Virus record (IMG/VR): IMGVR_UViG_3300040809_000936
Coordinates: 1-40,510 of that record
Source: a virus
Length of the DNA stretch: 40,510 nt
Reading direction: 5' to 3' (one strand)
Below the pieces are notes generated by a model. That model saw only the letters and a list, made by a program, of their open reading frames with translations. It was not told the DNA's origin and did not search any database. Position numbers and translations under genes: made by a program. The number at the start of each line of letters is the position of its first letter. The stretch's first letter is position 1. Below, piece by piece: positions 1 to 6,581 of the stretch.

Positions 1-2
1 CA

Positions 3-137
3 AATGGTTATATTGAAAATTTCCATAATTTATTGAAAGAAAACGATTTTCCTTTACCAATAAAAGAAGTGGTTCATGCTAAAGAACCATTGTTAGCAGT
101 TAGCAAAGGTTGTTTAATAGCTAGTAACATATTATGA
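3..137 (+). CDS. C-terminal end of a possible actin/ParM-like ATPase (5' truncated)
   Basis: An open frame runs in from the left edge and ends at the TGA at 135-137, giving the last 44 residues of a protein. The tail reads HAKEPLLAVSKGCLIAS. It resembles the last helix region of actin/Hsp70-superfamily ATPases such as plasmid and phage ParM-like proteins, where a 'dP..AvakG..i' pattern is usual. If right, the protein would form filaments used in DNA segregation or positioning. The nucleotide-binding motifs lie outside the window, so this is a weak family guess. The stop overlaps the next start as ATGA, so both belong to one operon. Confidence 0.4.
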   Translation, partial: NGYIENFHNLLKENDFPLPIKEVVHAKEPLLAVSKGCLIASNIL

Positions 138-457
138 TGTTTAATTTTTTTAAAAAAGAAGTAAGATATGCCTCACGATCTTCTGAATGGAAAGAAGTTC
201 GTAAACTACATTTAAAAAGAGAATCAGAATGTATAGCATGTGGTAAGGATAGTATAAAAGATTTAGAAGTACATCATATAGTACCAGTGCATATAAATAA
301 AACTCTAGAATTAGAACCAAGCAATCTAGTGACACTATGTACTAGATGCCATCTTGTTTTTGGTCACTTGTCTGATTATAGAAGTTGGAATAGAAATGTT
401 ATTAATGATTCATTAGCATACTATGATAAAGTTCAAGATAGACCATACAAAAAATAG
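134..457 (+). CDS. HNH endonuclease
   Basis: This 107-residue protein has a compact HNH nuclease fold. C33-x2-C36 and C69-x2-C72 form the structural zinc site. VHHIVPV (H47, H48) is the first HNH strand and N64 with H73 completes the metal and catalytic site. Such small stand-alone HNH proteins in phages are either homing endonucleases or helpers of packaging. Neighbours give no terminase context here, so a selfish or homing role is more likely. The start at 134 overlaps the preceding stop as ATGA; a second ATG follows immediately at 137. The nuclease call is firm, the role is not. Confidence 0.85.
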   Translation: MMFNFFKKEVRYASRSSEWKEVRKLHLKRESECIACGKDSIKDLEVHHIVPVHINKTLELEPSNLVTLCTRCHLVFGHLSDYRSWNRNVINDSLAYYDKVQDRPYKK

Positions 458-466
458 TTATGGCAC

Positions 467-494
467 TTGACTTTTGTTGGGGATATGCTATCAT
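467..494 (+). promoter_or_regulatory. Candidate sigma70-type promoter
   Basis: TTGACT (467-472) is followed after 16 bp by TATCAT (489-494). It lies in the only sizeable gap of this end of the window (458-532) and points at the gene starting at 533. The box sequences fit a host housekeeping sigma factor. Start of transcription would be near 501. Confidence 0.6.
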
Positions 495-532
495 ATAGGG
501 TAGGTTAAAGATATAAGTTTTCGGAGTTAATA

Positions 533-727
533 ATGGACGATTTTGAAGAAAAAGATAGAAAAGAAATCCGTAAAAAGCATTTAAAGAATAAGAATAGAAA
601 TAGATCTACTTCGATAGACGAAGAAACTAAGTTTGCTCATAAAGCGAGTAAGGCTAGAAAATATAGATTGGAAGCATTAGAGGAAGAAGAACTCTACGAT
701 GAATGGGGAGACTATCTAAAAAAATGA
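533..727 (+). CDS. Small charged hypothetical protein
   Basis: This 64-residue, highly charged protein is rich in Lys, Arg, Glu and Asp and is predicted to be mostly helical, with no cysteines or membrane segment. It is the first gene after the promoter at 467-494 and has a GGAG-type ribosome site at 522-526. I do not recognise a family. Its stop overlaps the next start as ATGA at 724-727, so it is translationally coupled to the following gene. Confidence 0.65.
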   Translation: MDDFEEKDRKEIRKKHLKNKNRNRSTSIDEETKFAHKASKARKYRLEALEEEELYDEWGDYLKK

Positions 728-954
728 AATATGTTGAAGAATTGAATGTTGGTGATTGTTTTGAATTTGAAAAAAATTTTTATATTAAAATGGTTGACTT
801 CAAACAAAACGGAACTAGATGTTGTGCTAATTTAAAAACTGGTTGTGTTAGATGGATTAATGAAAATTCTATTGTAGAAATTAATCCTATTTATACTTTA
901 GATAAAGACAACAATATTATACCAATGAAAGTTACAAATAAAGAAAATGTTTAA
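724..954 (+). CDS. Small conserved phage-type protein (SH3-like beta, Cys pair)
   Basis: The protein has 76 residues from the ATG at 724. An upstream in-frame ATG at 703 exists, but 724 overlaps the previous stop as ATGA and is preferred. The pattern 'VGDCFEF...FYIKMVDF...RCCANLKTG...IVEIN' describes a short all-beta protein. It looks like a distant relative of the 60-residue protein at 38320-38502, which has a similar order of VG, F, Y-K, CC, N and VEI. Small proteins with this pattern are widespread in phages, function unknown. It is coupled to the next gene, which starts inside its last codons. Confidence 0.65.
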   Translation: MKYVEELNVGDCFEFEKNFYIKMVDFKQNGTRCCANLKTGCVRWINENSIVEINPIYTLDKDNNIIPMKVTNKENV

Positions 955-1180
955 AAAACTTATTAACTTTGGAAAAAGCTTGAGTTTTCATATAGGTAAT
1001 GGTATGCCTAAAAGCACACAAGAAGAAATTAATCAAAGATTTGCAATATGTGAAGAATGTAGTTCTTTCGATAAAGATAATGAAGAATGTAAAATATGTG
1101 GATGTAATATCAATAAAAAAAGAATATTTATGAATAAGCTTGCGTGGAAAGATACATCTTGTCCTATGAGTAAATGGTAA
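947..1180 (+). CDS. Small zinc-binding Cys-rich protein
   Basis: This 77-residue protein carries six cysteines: C35-x2-C38, C48-x2-C51, C53 and C72. It ends in the phrase SCPMSKW. That layout (ICEECxxF...CKICGCN...CPxxKW) is a common small phage protein thought to bind zinc; no enzymatic function is known. The N-terminal 20 residues are basic and could be a short amphipathic helix. It overlaps the previous gene by 8 bp and is followed one base later by the macro domain gene. Confidence 0.7.
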   Translation: MFKKLINFGKSLSFHIGNGMPKSTQEEINQRFAICEECSSFDKDNEECKICGCNINKKRIFMNKLAWKDTSCPMSKW

Positions 1181-1181
1181 A

Positions 1182-1727
1182 ATGAACAATATTATCAATC
1201 AATCATCAAATAAAAACATATTTGAAATATCAAAATTAATTGTAGATTCTAAACAGAATGGAAGCAGTGTAATTATACCACATGTGTGTAATAACAAAGA
1301 TTCTTTTGGAGCAGGTTTTAGCGGAGATGTTGCTAAACATTATCCTATAGTAGAAACAAATTACCACATTTTGGGACAGACATTTCTAAATAAGAATCCT
1401 GGGTATGTTCAATTTGTTAAAGTGTATACAGAACCTACTTATGATAGGTCACTAATCATAGCGAATATGATTGCTCAAAACGGTATTCGTAATAGGAATA
1501 ATAAACGTCCATTAAATTATGCATATTTAGTTAAAAGTATGTTTGAAATAAATCAATACATAAATCGAAATATTAACACAGAAGATACTGTTGAAATCCA
1601 CTGTCCTAAATTTGGTAGTGGATTAGCAGGTGGAAATTGGAAATTTATAGAGTGTTTGATAGAAGATATTTGGGGGAAACATAAGGTCGTAGTGTATGGA
1701 TCTCAACAAAGGATTTTAAATGCCTAA
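1182..1727 (+). CDS. Macro domain protein (ADP-ribose-binding)
   Basis: This 181-residue protein is a single macro domain. N37/N38 of the HVCNN segment followed by SFGAGFSGDVAKHYP (41-55) matches the ADP-ribose distal loop, and CPKFGSGLAGGNW (141-153) is the second phosphate-binding loop. The closest style is the Poa1p/T4-like phage group that dephosphorylates ADP-ribose-1''-phosphate or removes ADP-ribose from macromolecules. Phage tRNA repair, NAD-based defence signalling and ADP-ribosylating toxins all generate such substrates, so tRNA repair clean-up or counter-defence are the main options; neither is shown by the sequence. It overlaps the downstream glycosyltransferase start by 8 bp. Confidence 0.85.
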   Translation: MNNIINQSSNKNIFEISKLIVDSKQNGSSVIIPHVCNNKDSFGAGFSGDVAKHYPIVETNYHILGQTFLNKNPGYVQFVKVYTEPTYDRSLIIANMIAQNGIRNRNNKRPLNYAYLVKSMFEINQYINRNINTEDTVEIHCPKFGSGLAGGNWKFIECLIEDIWGKHKVVVYGSQQRILNA

Positions 1728-2571
1728 AACTATAGGTGAATTATTTCCTATTCTAGAAGAATTTGTAGATGATTATAAAGAAACAATTCAGTTAGGAATT
1801 AATCATATTCAAGATAAAACCATAGGTATATTAGGTTTAGCTAGAAATATAGAACCAAAGATTAACTATGTCTCTGAATTTATCCAAAAATTAAGTGCAG
1901 TAGTAAAAACACAAACTTTTATTTACGAAAATGATTCTCATGACAAGACACCACATATTCTAAAGATATTAAAATCAGATACTTTTAATTATACCTCTGA
2001 ACAACATTTCTCTAAACAATACGGACAAACTAAACAAAAAGAAAGAACTAATCAGTTATCTGAATATAGAAATCAGTGTTTAGAATATGCTAGAAAAAAC
2101 TTTTTAAACACAGATTATATATTAGTCATAGACACAGATTTTGTTGTTTCTAGTGTAGACGGAATACTACATAGTCTTGGAAATATGCAAAAGAATAAAA
2201 ACATTAATGCAACGTGTGGTTTTTCGTATCAAATTAAACAATGCACACCACACGCTGAAAAACAACCCTGGAATTATGATTGTTGGGCCTATAGGAGCAA
2301 TTGGTGGGAAGATTTAGATAAAATACAACCTCATTACAATCCAATGCTTTGGTTTGGATTATGGGTTCCACCTATAGGTTCTAAACCCATCCCTATTAAT
2401 AGTGGTTTTGGAGGATCTTGCCTATATAAAACTAAAGACTATCTTAAAGGGAAGTATGAAGGCTATGATTGTGAGCATGTATGTTTCAACAAAAACCTAA
2501 AAAATACAGTTAAAAACTTTCAGTTATACGCAAACCCAGCACAATTAACAATACTAGATATTCTAGCATGA
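1720..2571 (+). CDS. Glycosyltransferase, GT-A type
   Basis: This 283-residue protein has a GT-A-like order: an early strand GILGLARNIEPKI, then FIYENDSHDKTP, YRNQCLEYAR (116-125) and YILVIDTDF (133-141), with D138-T-D140 as the metal-binding DxD. The overall pattern recalls CAP59/GT69-type alpha-mannosyltransferases. It would move a sugar from a nucleotide-sugar donor to a glycan, protein or modified base; the acceptor cannot be read. It has no signal peptide or membrane helix. The ATG at 1720 overlaps the macro gene and the stop overlaps the next start at 2568. It is one of several glycosyltransferases in this window. Confidence 0.75.
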   Translation: MPKTIGELFPILEEFVDDYKETIQLGINHIQDKTIGILGLARNIEPKINYVSEFIQKLSAVVKTQTFIYENDSHDKTPHILKILKSDTFNYTSEQHFSKQYGQTKQKERTNQLSEYRNQCLEYARKNFLNTDYILVIDTDFVVSSVDGILHSLGNMQKNKNINATCGFSYQIKQCTPHAEKQPWNYDCWAYRSNWWEDLDKIQPHYNPMLWFGLWVPPIGSKPIPINSGFGGSCLYKTKDYLKGKYEGYDCEHVCFNKNLKNTVKNFQLYANPAQLTILDILA

Positions 2572-3095
2572 ATAGATTAAAAAACCAAAGAGTTTACCTT
2601 GTTGGTGCTATGGACAGAGTTTCTGATAGAGGACAAGGATGGAGAGAGAATATAACTCCGTACCTTGAGAGTCTAGGAATTACTGTTTATAATCCACTCA
2701 AAAAGCCTACAGAACTTGGTAAAGAAAATGAGGATGCTTTTATTAAAAAGACTCATCTTAAAATAGGAAAGAATTACGATAAATTATCAGAAATGATGAG
2801 AACTGTTCGTAATGTAGATTTGAGACTTGTAGATATTAGCGATTTTATTATTGTTAATTTAGATCTAACAGTGCATCCTTGCGGAACATATGAAGAAATT
2901 TTTCTTGCCAACCGGCAGAAGAAACCTATAATAATTCATGTAGAGCAAGGCAAACAACAAACACCAGATTGGTTATTCGGATGTCTACCTCACCAGTTAT
3001 TTTTTAGTAGTTGGGATGAAATTAAAATTTACTTAAATAATATTAATACTTCTGATACTATTGAACACCTTAACCGATGGTACTTTTTTAACTAA
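2568..3095 (+). CDS. Nucleoside 2-deoxyribosyltransferase-like protein
   Basis: This 175-residue protein opens with VYLVGAMDR and contains VDISDFIIVNLD (88-99) and CGTYEEIFLA (105-114). These match the Rossmann-like nucleoside 2-deoxyribosyltransferase fold: an early glycine-rich strand, the D-x-I/V-V-x-N/D strand, and a GTxxE loop whose Glu (E110 by position) is the nucleophile. Members swap bases on deoxynucleosides or hydrolyse deoxynucleoside monophosphates. It could also be a related DUF4406-type protein of unknown reaction. It sits directly before GMP reductase with a 1-bp overlap, which suggests joint work on purine nucleotides. Confidence 0.65.
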   Translation: MNRLKNQRVYLVGAMDRVSDRGQGWRENITPYLESLGITVYNPLKKPTELGKENEDAFIKKTHLKIGKNYDKLSEMMRTVRNVDLRLVDISDFIIVNLDLTVHPCGTYEEIFLANRQKKPIIIHVEQGKQQTPDWLFGCLPHQLFFSSWDEIKIYLNNINTSDTIEHLNRWYFFN

Positions 3096-4213
3096 TGAGA
3101 ATCATAGAAGACAACAAGTTGGATTTTGACGATGTTCTCATTCAACCAAGAAGGTCTAAACTATTTTCACGGAAAGAAGTCGTAACCACGCGAGATTTTT
3201 ATTTTCCTAATGCTGACTCACAACTCAAAAAATGTTGTCCTTTAGTAGCAGCAAATATGGACACAACTGGTAGTTTTTATATGGCTAATACCATGTCTAA
3301 ACTCAATACTATGGTTTGTTTGCATAAACATTATAAGATAGAAGAGTATGTTAACTATTATAAGAATGATATATCTAGTAGTTCTAATTTTGTGTTTTAT
3401 TCTATCGGCACCTCTTCTAGTGATTTATCTAGGATGGATAAAGTTTTTGAAAAACTCAAAGCCTTTAGATGGCAACCACCAAACATTTGTGTAGATGTTG
3501 CAAATGGTTATTCTGAAAAGTTTATCAAAACTCTTATAAAAATAAGAGAAAAATATCCAAACAGCATTATTATGGCAGGCAACGTTGTTACGCCAGAAAT
3601 GACAGAACAACTTATAATGAAAGCTGGAGTAGATATTGTTAAAATAGGAATCGGTTCTGGTAGTGTTTGCACTACTCGTTTAAAAACTGGTGTTGGATAC
3701 CCACAATTAAGCGCTGTTATAGAATGTGCCGATGCAGCAAAACATTCTGGAGGATACATTTGCAGTGACGGAGGATGTAGAACTCCTGCTGATGTCTGTA
3801 AGGCGTTATGTGCTGGTGCTGATTTTGTAATGCTTGGCAGTATGCTTGCCGGAACAAATGAATGTGATGGAGAGTGGACTTATGAATTTTTAGCAGACAG
3901 TGGGGACTTAAAGTTTTGGCAACCTATAGACCCAGGATATGCAACAGAAAGACGTAAAGTTACATTGCAGTTTTATGGAATGAGTAGTAAAGAAGCACAA
4001 GATAAACATCATAACGGAGTAGCAGACTATAGAACTAGCGAAGGTCGTTGTATTCAAATTCCATATAAAGGACTCGCTGAAGATATTATAAAAGATATTT
4101 TAGGTGGAGTTAGAAGCTGTTGCACATACATTGGGGCAAATAAAATAGAAGATATGTCTCAAAAAACAATTTTTATCAAGGTTAAAAATACTCATAATAG
4201 GATATACGAATGA
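3095..4213 (+). CDS. guaC: GMP reductase (IMPDH/GMPR family)
   Basis: This 372-residue protein follows bacterial GMP reductase from end to end. It opens with DDVLIQPRRS, then has AANMDTTGSF (52-61), HKHY, VDVANGYSE (133-141), AGNVVTPEM, and the active-site loop GIGSGSVCTTRLKTGVGYP with C192 as the thioimidate cysteine. SDGGCRTP binds phosphate and ADYRTSEGR is the E-loop. The enzyme converts GMP to IMP and ammonia with NADPH. The fit is much better to GMPR than to IMP dehydrogenase, and no CBS domains are present. It is about 25 residues longer than E. coli GuaC, mostly an insert before QFYGMSS. All visible key residues are intact, so activity is expected. A phage-borne copy is unusual. Confidence 0.92.
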   Translation: MRIIEDNKLDFDDVLIQPRRSKLFSRKEVVTTRDFYFPNADSQLKKCCPLVAANMDTTGSFYMANTMSKLNTMVCLHKHYKIEEYVNYYKNDISSSSNFVFYSIGTSSSDLSRMDKVFEKLKAFRWQPPNICVDVANGYSEKFIKTLIKIREKYPNSIIMAGNVVTPEMTEQLIMKAGVDIVKIGIGSGSVCTTRLKTGVGYPQLSAVIECADAAKHSGGYICSDGGCRTPADVCKALCAGADFVMLGSMLAGTNECDGEWTYEFLADSGDLKFWQPIDPGYATERRKVTLQFYGMSSKEAQDKHHNGVADYRTSEGRCIQIPYKGLAEDIIKDILGGVRSCCTYIGANKIEDMSQKTIFIKVKNTHNRIYE

Positions 4214-5343
4214 AGAACTTAAACATGTTTTGCCCAATCAATACGACAGGCTATGGCATCACATCAAAAAATATAACAATAGAATTAAATAAATTGTTTA
4301 ATGTTTCATTATTTCCTATAGGTTCACATGTCAATATTGACACCGAACAAGAAAAAACAATTCTTTCAAAATGTTTATCAAATTCAAATACATATGATCC
4401 AACAGCCCCCTGCATAAAAATATGGCATCAACATGAATTAGCCTCTAGAATTGGTACTGGTAATTACTATGTCCTACCATTTTTTGAAGCAGACAAATTA
4501 CAAGACAGAGAAATACATCAAATAAACTGTGCTGATCATGTATTTACAGCCAGTAAATGGGGCAAAGAAACATTAGAAAAAAACAACATAACAAAGCCAA
4601 TCTCTGTAACACCATTGGGTGTTAATCTAGATATATTTCAACAACCACAGAAAATTAGAATAGACAATGGTAAATATGTATTTTTCCATATAGGAAAATG
4701 GGAAAAAAGAAAAGGTCAAGATGTATTAATAGAAGCTTTTAATAGGGCTTTTGAAAAAACAGATAATGTTGAATTAAGACTATTACCTCAAAATCCATTC
4801 TTAACAAAAGAAGAAGAAGAAGCATGGCATTCTCTTATTAAAAATTCTAAATTGTCAGATAAAATTAATGCATATAATAGATTGCCTACTCATTATCATT
4901 TAGCTCAATTTATATTTGAAGCAGATTGTGGTGTTTTTATGAGTAGAGCTGAAGGATGGAATAATGAAATACCAGAAGTAATGGCTATGAATAAGCCAGT
5001 TATTGCAACAAACTATTCTGCACACACAGAGTATTGTAATAAAGAAAATAGTTTCTTAATTGATATTTCTGAAACTGAACCAGCCATAGATAATAAATGG
5101 TTTTTTGGACATGGAAATTGGGCAAAAATTGGTGAAGAACAAATAGAACAAACTATTGAATACATGAGATATGTGTATAAGAATAATATCAAAACTAATT
5201 CTCATGGTTTGGAAACTGCTCAACAATTATCTTGGAAAAATACTGCTTCTATTATTTCTAATATTTTAACCTCTAATAAGAAAAGTGATAATGCCAATAC
5301 CACAAAAAAACGCGGACGAAAGCCAAAAAAAGTTTCTAGCTAG
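4210..5343 (+). CDS. Glycosyltransferase family 4-like (GT-B)
   Basis: This 377-residue protein is a GT-B enzyme. The N half has TGYGITSKNI and a donor/acceptor cleft. The C half has FFHIGKWEKRKGQDVLIEAF (the GT4 phosphate-loop strand) and SRAEGWNNEIPEVMAMNKPV, where the paired glutamates of the E-x7-E motif bind the sugar nucleotide. The last 12 residues are a basic, AT-hook-like tail (KKRGRKPKK), odd for a glycosyltransferase and lying in the stretch that overlaps the next gene. The ATG overlaps the guaC stop. Its acceptor (cell-surface glycan, virion protein or DNA base) is unknown. Confidence 0.85.
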   Translation: MKNLNMFCPINTTGYGITSKNITIELNKLFNVSLFPIGSHVNIDTEQEKTILSKCLSNSNTYDPTAPCIKIWHQHELASRIGTGNYYVLPFFEADKLQDREIHQINCADHVFTASKWGKETLEKNNITKPISVTPLGVNLDIFQQPQKIRIDNGKYVFFHIGKWEKRKGQDVLIEAFNRAFEKTDNVELRLLPQNPFLTKEEEEAWHSLIKNSKLSDKINAYNRLPTHYHLAQFIFEADCGVFMSRAEGWNNEIPEVMAMNKPVIATNYSAHTEYCNKENSFLIDISETEPAIDNKWFFGHGNWAKIGEEQIEQTIEYMRYVYKNNIKTNSHGLETAQQLSWKNTASIISNILTSNKKSDNANTTKKRGRKPKKVSS

Positions 5344-5923
5344 ATGTATGAGTAATACAAAAATGAATGAAGAATATCCAAATGAAACCCAAAGGTATGC
5401 TGTGTGTATGAATCAAACCAAATCAAGCCTACTTGAGCAGGTATGTGAGATTATCGAAGAGAATAGTTTAGGTTTTGAAGAAGATGAATTAACCCCCTTC
5501 AATTTTATTGTTCCTGAAGAAGATCAATATGTTGATTTTGAAGAAGAAACCGAAGAACTAGACTTTAATACAATCGCAGCTTTCATTTATAAAGATCCTA
5601 TTACTAATGAATTGTATTACTATCAAAGACAAGGTGTTTATACAAAGAATGGAAGAAATTTAGTTTTTGTTTCTAAAGCAGCTGAATATCAGGGTAAAAA
5701 AGTTACTCTTAACAAACCTTTTAGAACACCAGATGGACCTAAAAAGTTTAGCGTTTATGTTAAAAACGATAAAGGTAATGTGGTTAAGGTAAATTTTGGT
5801 GATCCTAACATGAAAATAAAAAAGAATATTCCAGAACGTCGTAAAAGTTTTAGAGCAAGACATAATTGCGATAATCCAGGACCAAAATGGAAAGCAAGAT
5901 ACTGGAGTTGTAAAGCTTGGTAG
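5291..5923 (+). CDS. Two-module conserved phage protein, possibly structural
   Basis: The protein has 210 residues from the ATG at 5291; a GTG at 5285 is possible but less likely. The N-terminal module (about 1-45) reads MPIPQKNADESQKKFLARCM and then EYPNETQRYAVC, a short Cys-containing motif found in many phage head or protease-associated proteins. The middle is acidic. The C-terminal module (about 130-210) contains VKVNFGDPNMKIK and RRKSFRARHNCDNPGPK and ends in WSCKAW. It is a basic conserved phage domain that I know only as a hypothetical family. The two modules are usually separate. It overlaps the glycosyltransferase gene by 53 bp. Confidence 0.65.
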   Translation: MPIPQKNADESQKKFLARCMSNTKMNEEYPNETQRYAVCMNQTKSSLLEQVCEIIEENSLGFEEDELTPFNFIVPEEDQYVDFEEETEELDFNTIAAFIYKDPITNELYYYQRQGVYTKNGRNLVFVSKAAEYQGKKVTLNKPFRTPDGPKKFSVYVKNDKGNVVKVNFGDPNMKIKKNIPERRKSFRARHNCDNPGPKWKARYWSCKAW

Positions 5924-6567
5924 AATTAAATACATTATTAAATTACAAAAAAATTACAGAACTAAAGTACTATACCGAAGTAACTGAAGTTCCAATGAGT
6001 AATCTTGTAGACTTTGACTACAAAGATATACTACCACCACCCCCAGAAAATAATAGTAAATTAGTACAGAAAGAACTTTCTATTATCTCTGAAGCAACAA
6101 AAAAAAGAACAAAACAAGACATAGAATTTGTTCATAAGATGGATCAAGATATAGACAGTTTTTACATAGAGCTACTCAATAAAAACAAAAAAATATATCC
6201 ACAAAGGTATATTAATTTGTTCTATGAAATAGTAGAGCCTATACTAATGAATACCAAAAACTATTGGAATAGACCTAGACCAAATCAATTGTGTAAATTT
6301 TACAATATTGACATAAATATGATCATCACAGACACTATCCACACTGCATCATATCCTTCTGGACATACGGTGTATAGTAAATTAGTTGGAAATATACTTA
6401 CTGATATGTATCCAGAATTAAGTAGTCAAATTCTTAGTATCGCTGAAAGAACAGGAAAAGCTAGAGTGCAACAAGGAGTTCATTATCCTAGTGATAATGG
6501 TGCTTCTTTTGTATTTAGTAATTATGTATACGATAAATTAAAAAATAGACTAAAACAATACAGTTAA
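5917..6567 (+). CDS. PAP2-superfamily phosphatase
   Basis: The three PAP2 signature blocks are present: KNYWNRPRP (KX6RP), SYPSGHT (PSGH) and ARVQQGVHYPSD (the SRX5HX3D block, with Ala replacing its first Ser). The conserved His residues of the last two blocks are the nucleophile and the proton donor. The layout without membrane helices resembles soluble class A acid phosphatases rather than lipid phosphatases. A TTG start at 5917 has a GGAG site at 5904-5907; an ATG at 5995 is an alternative. Substrates in this family include nucleoside monophosphates and lipid phosphates. Position just after the purine group hints at nucleotides, which is inference only. Confidence 0.85.
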   Translation: MVELNTLLNYKKITELKYYTEVTEVPMSNLVDFDYKDILPPPPENNSKLVQKELSIISEATKKRTKQDIEFVHKMDQDIDSFYIELLNKNKKIYPQRYINLFYEIVEPILMNTKNYWNRPRPNQLCKFYNIDINMIITDTIHTASYPSGHTVYSKLVGNILTDMYPELSSQILSIAERTGKARVQQGVHYPSDNGASFVFSNYVYDKLKNRLKQYS

Positions 6568-6581
6568 GGAATAAAATAACT

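Noticed and set aside
3095-4213. IMP dehydrogenase instead of GMP reductase
   Set aside because: No CBS domains, and the N-terminal and late motifs follow GMP reductase throughout.
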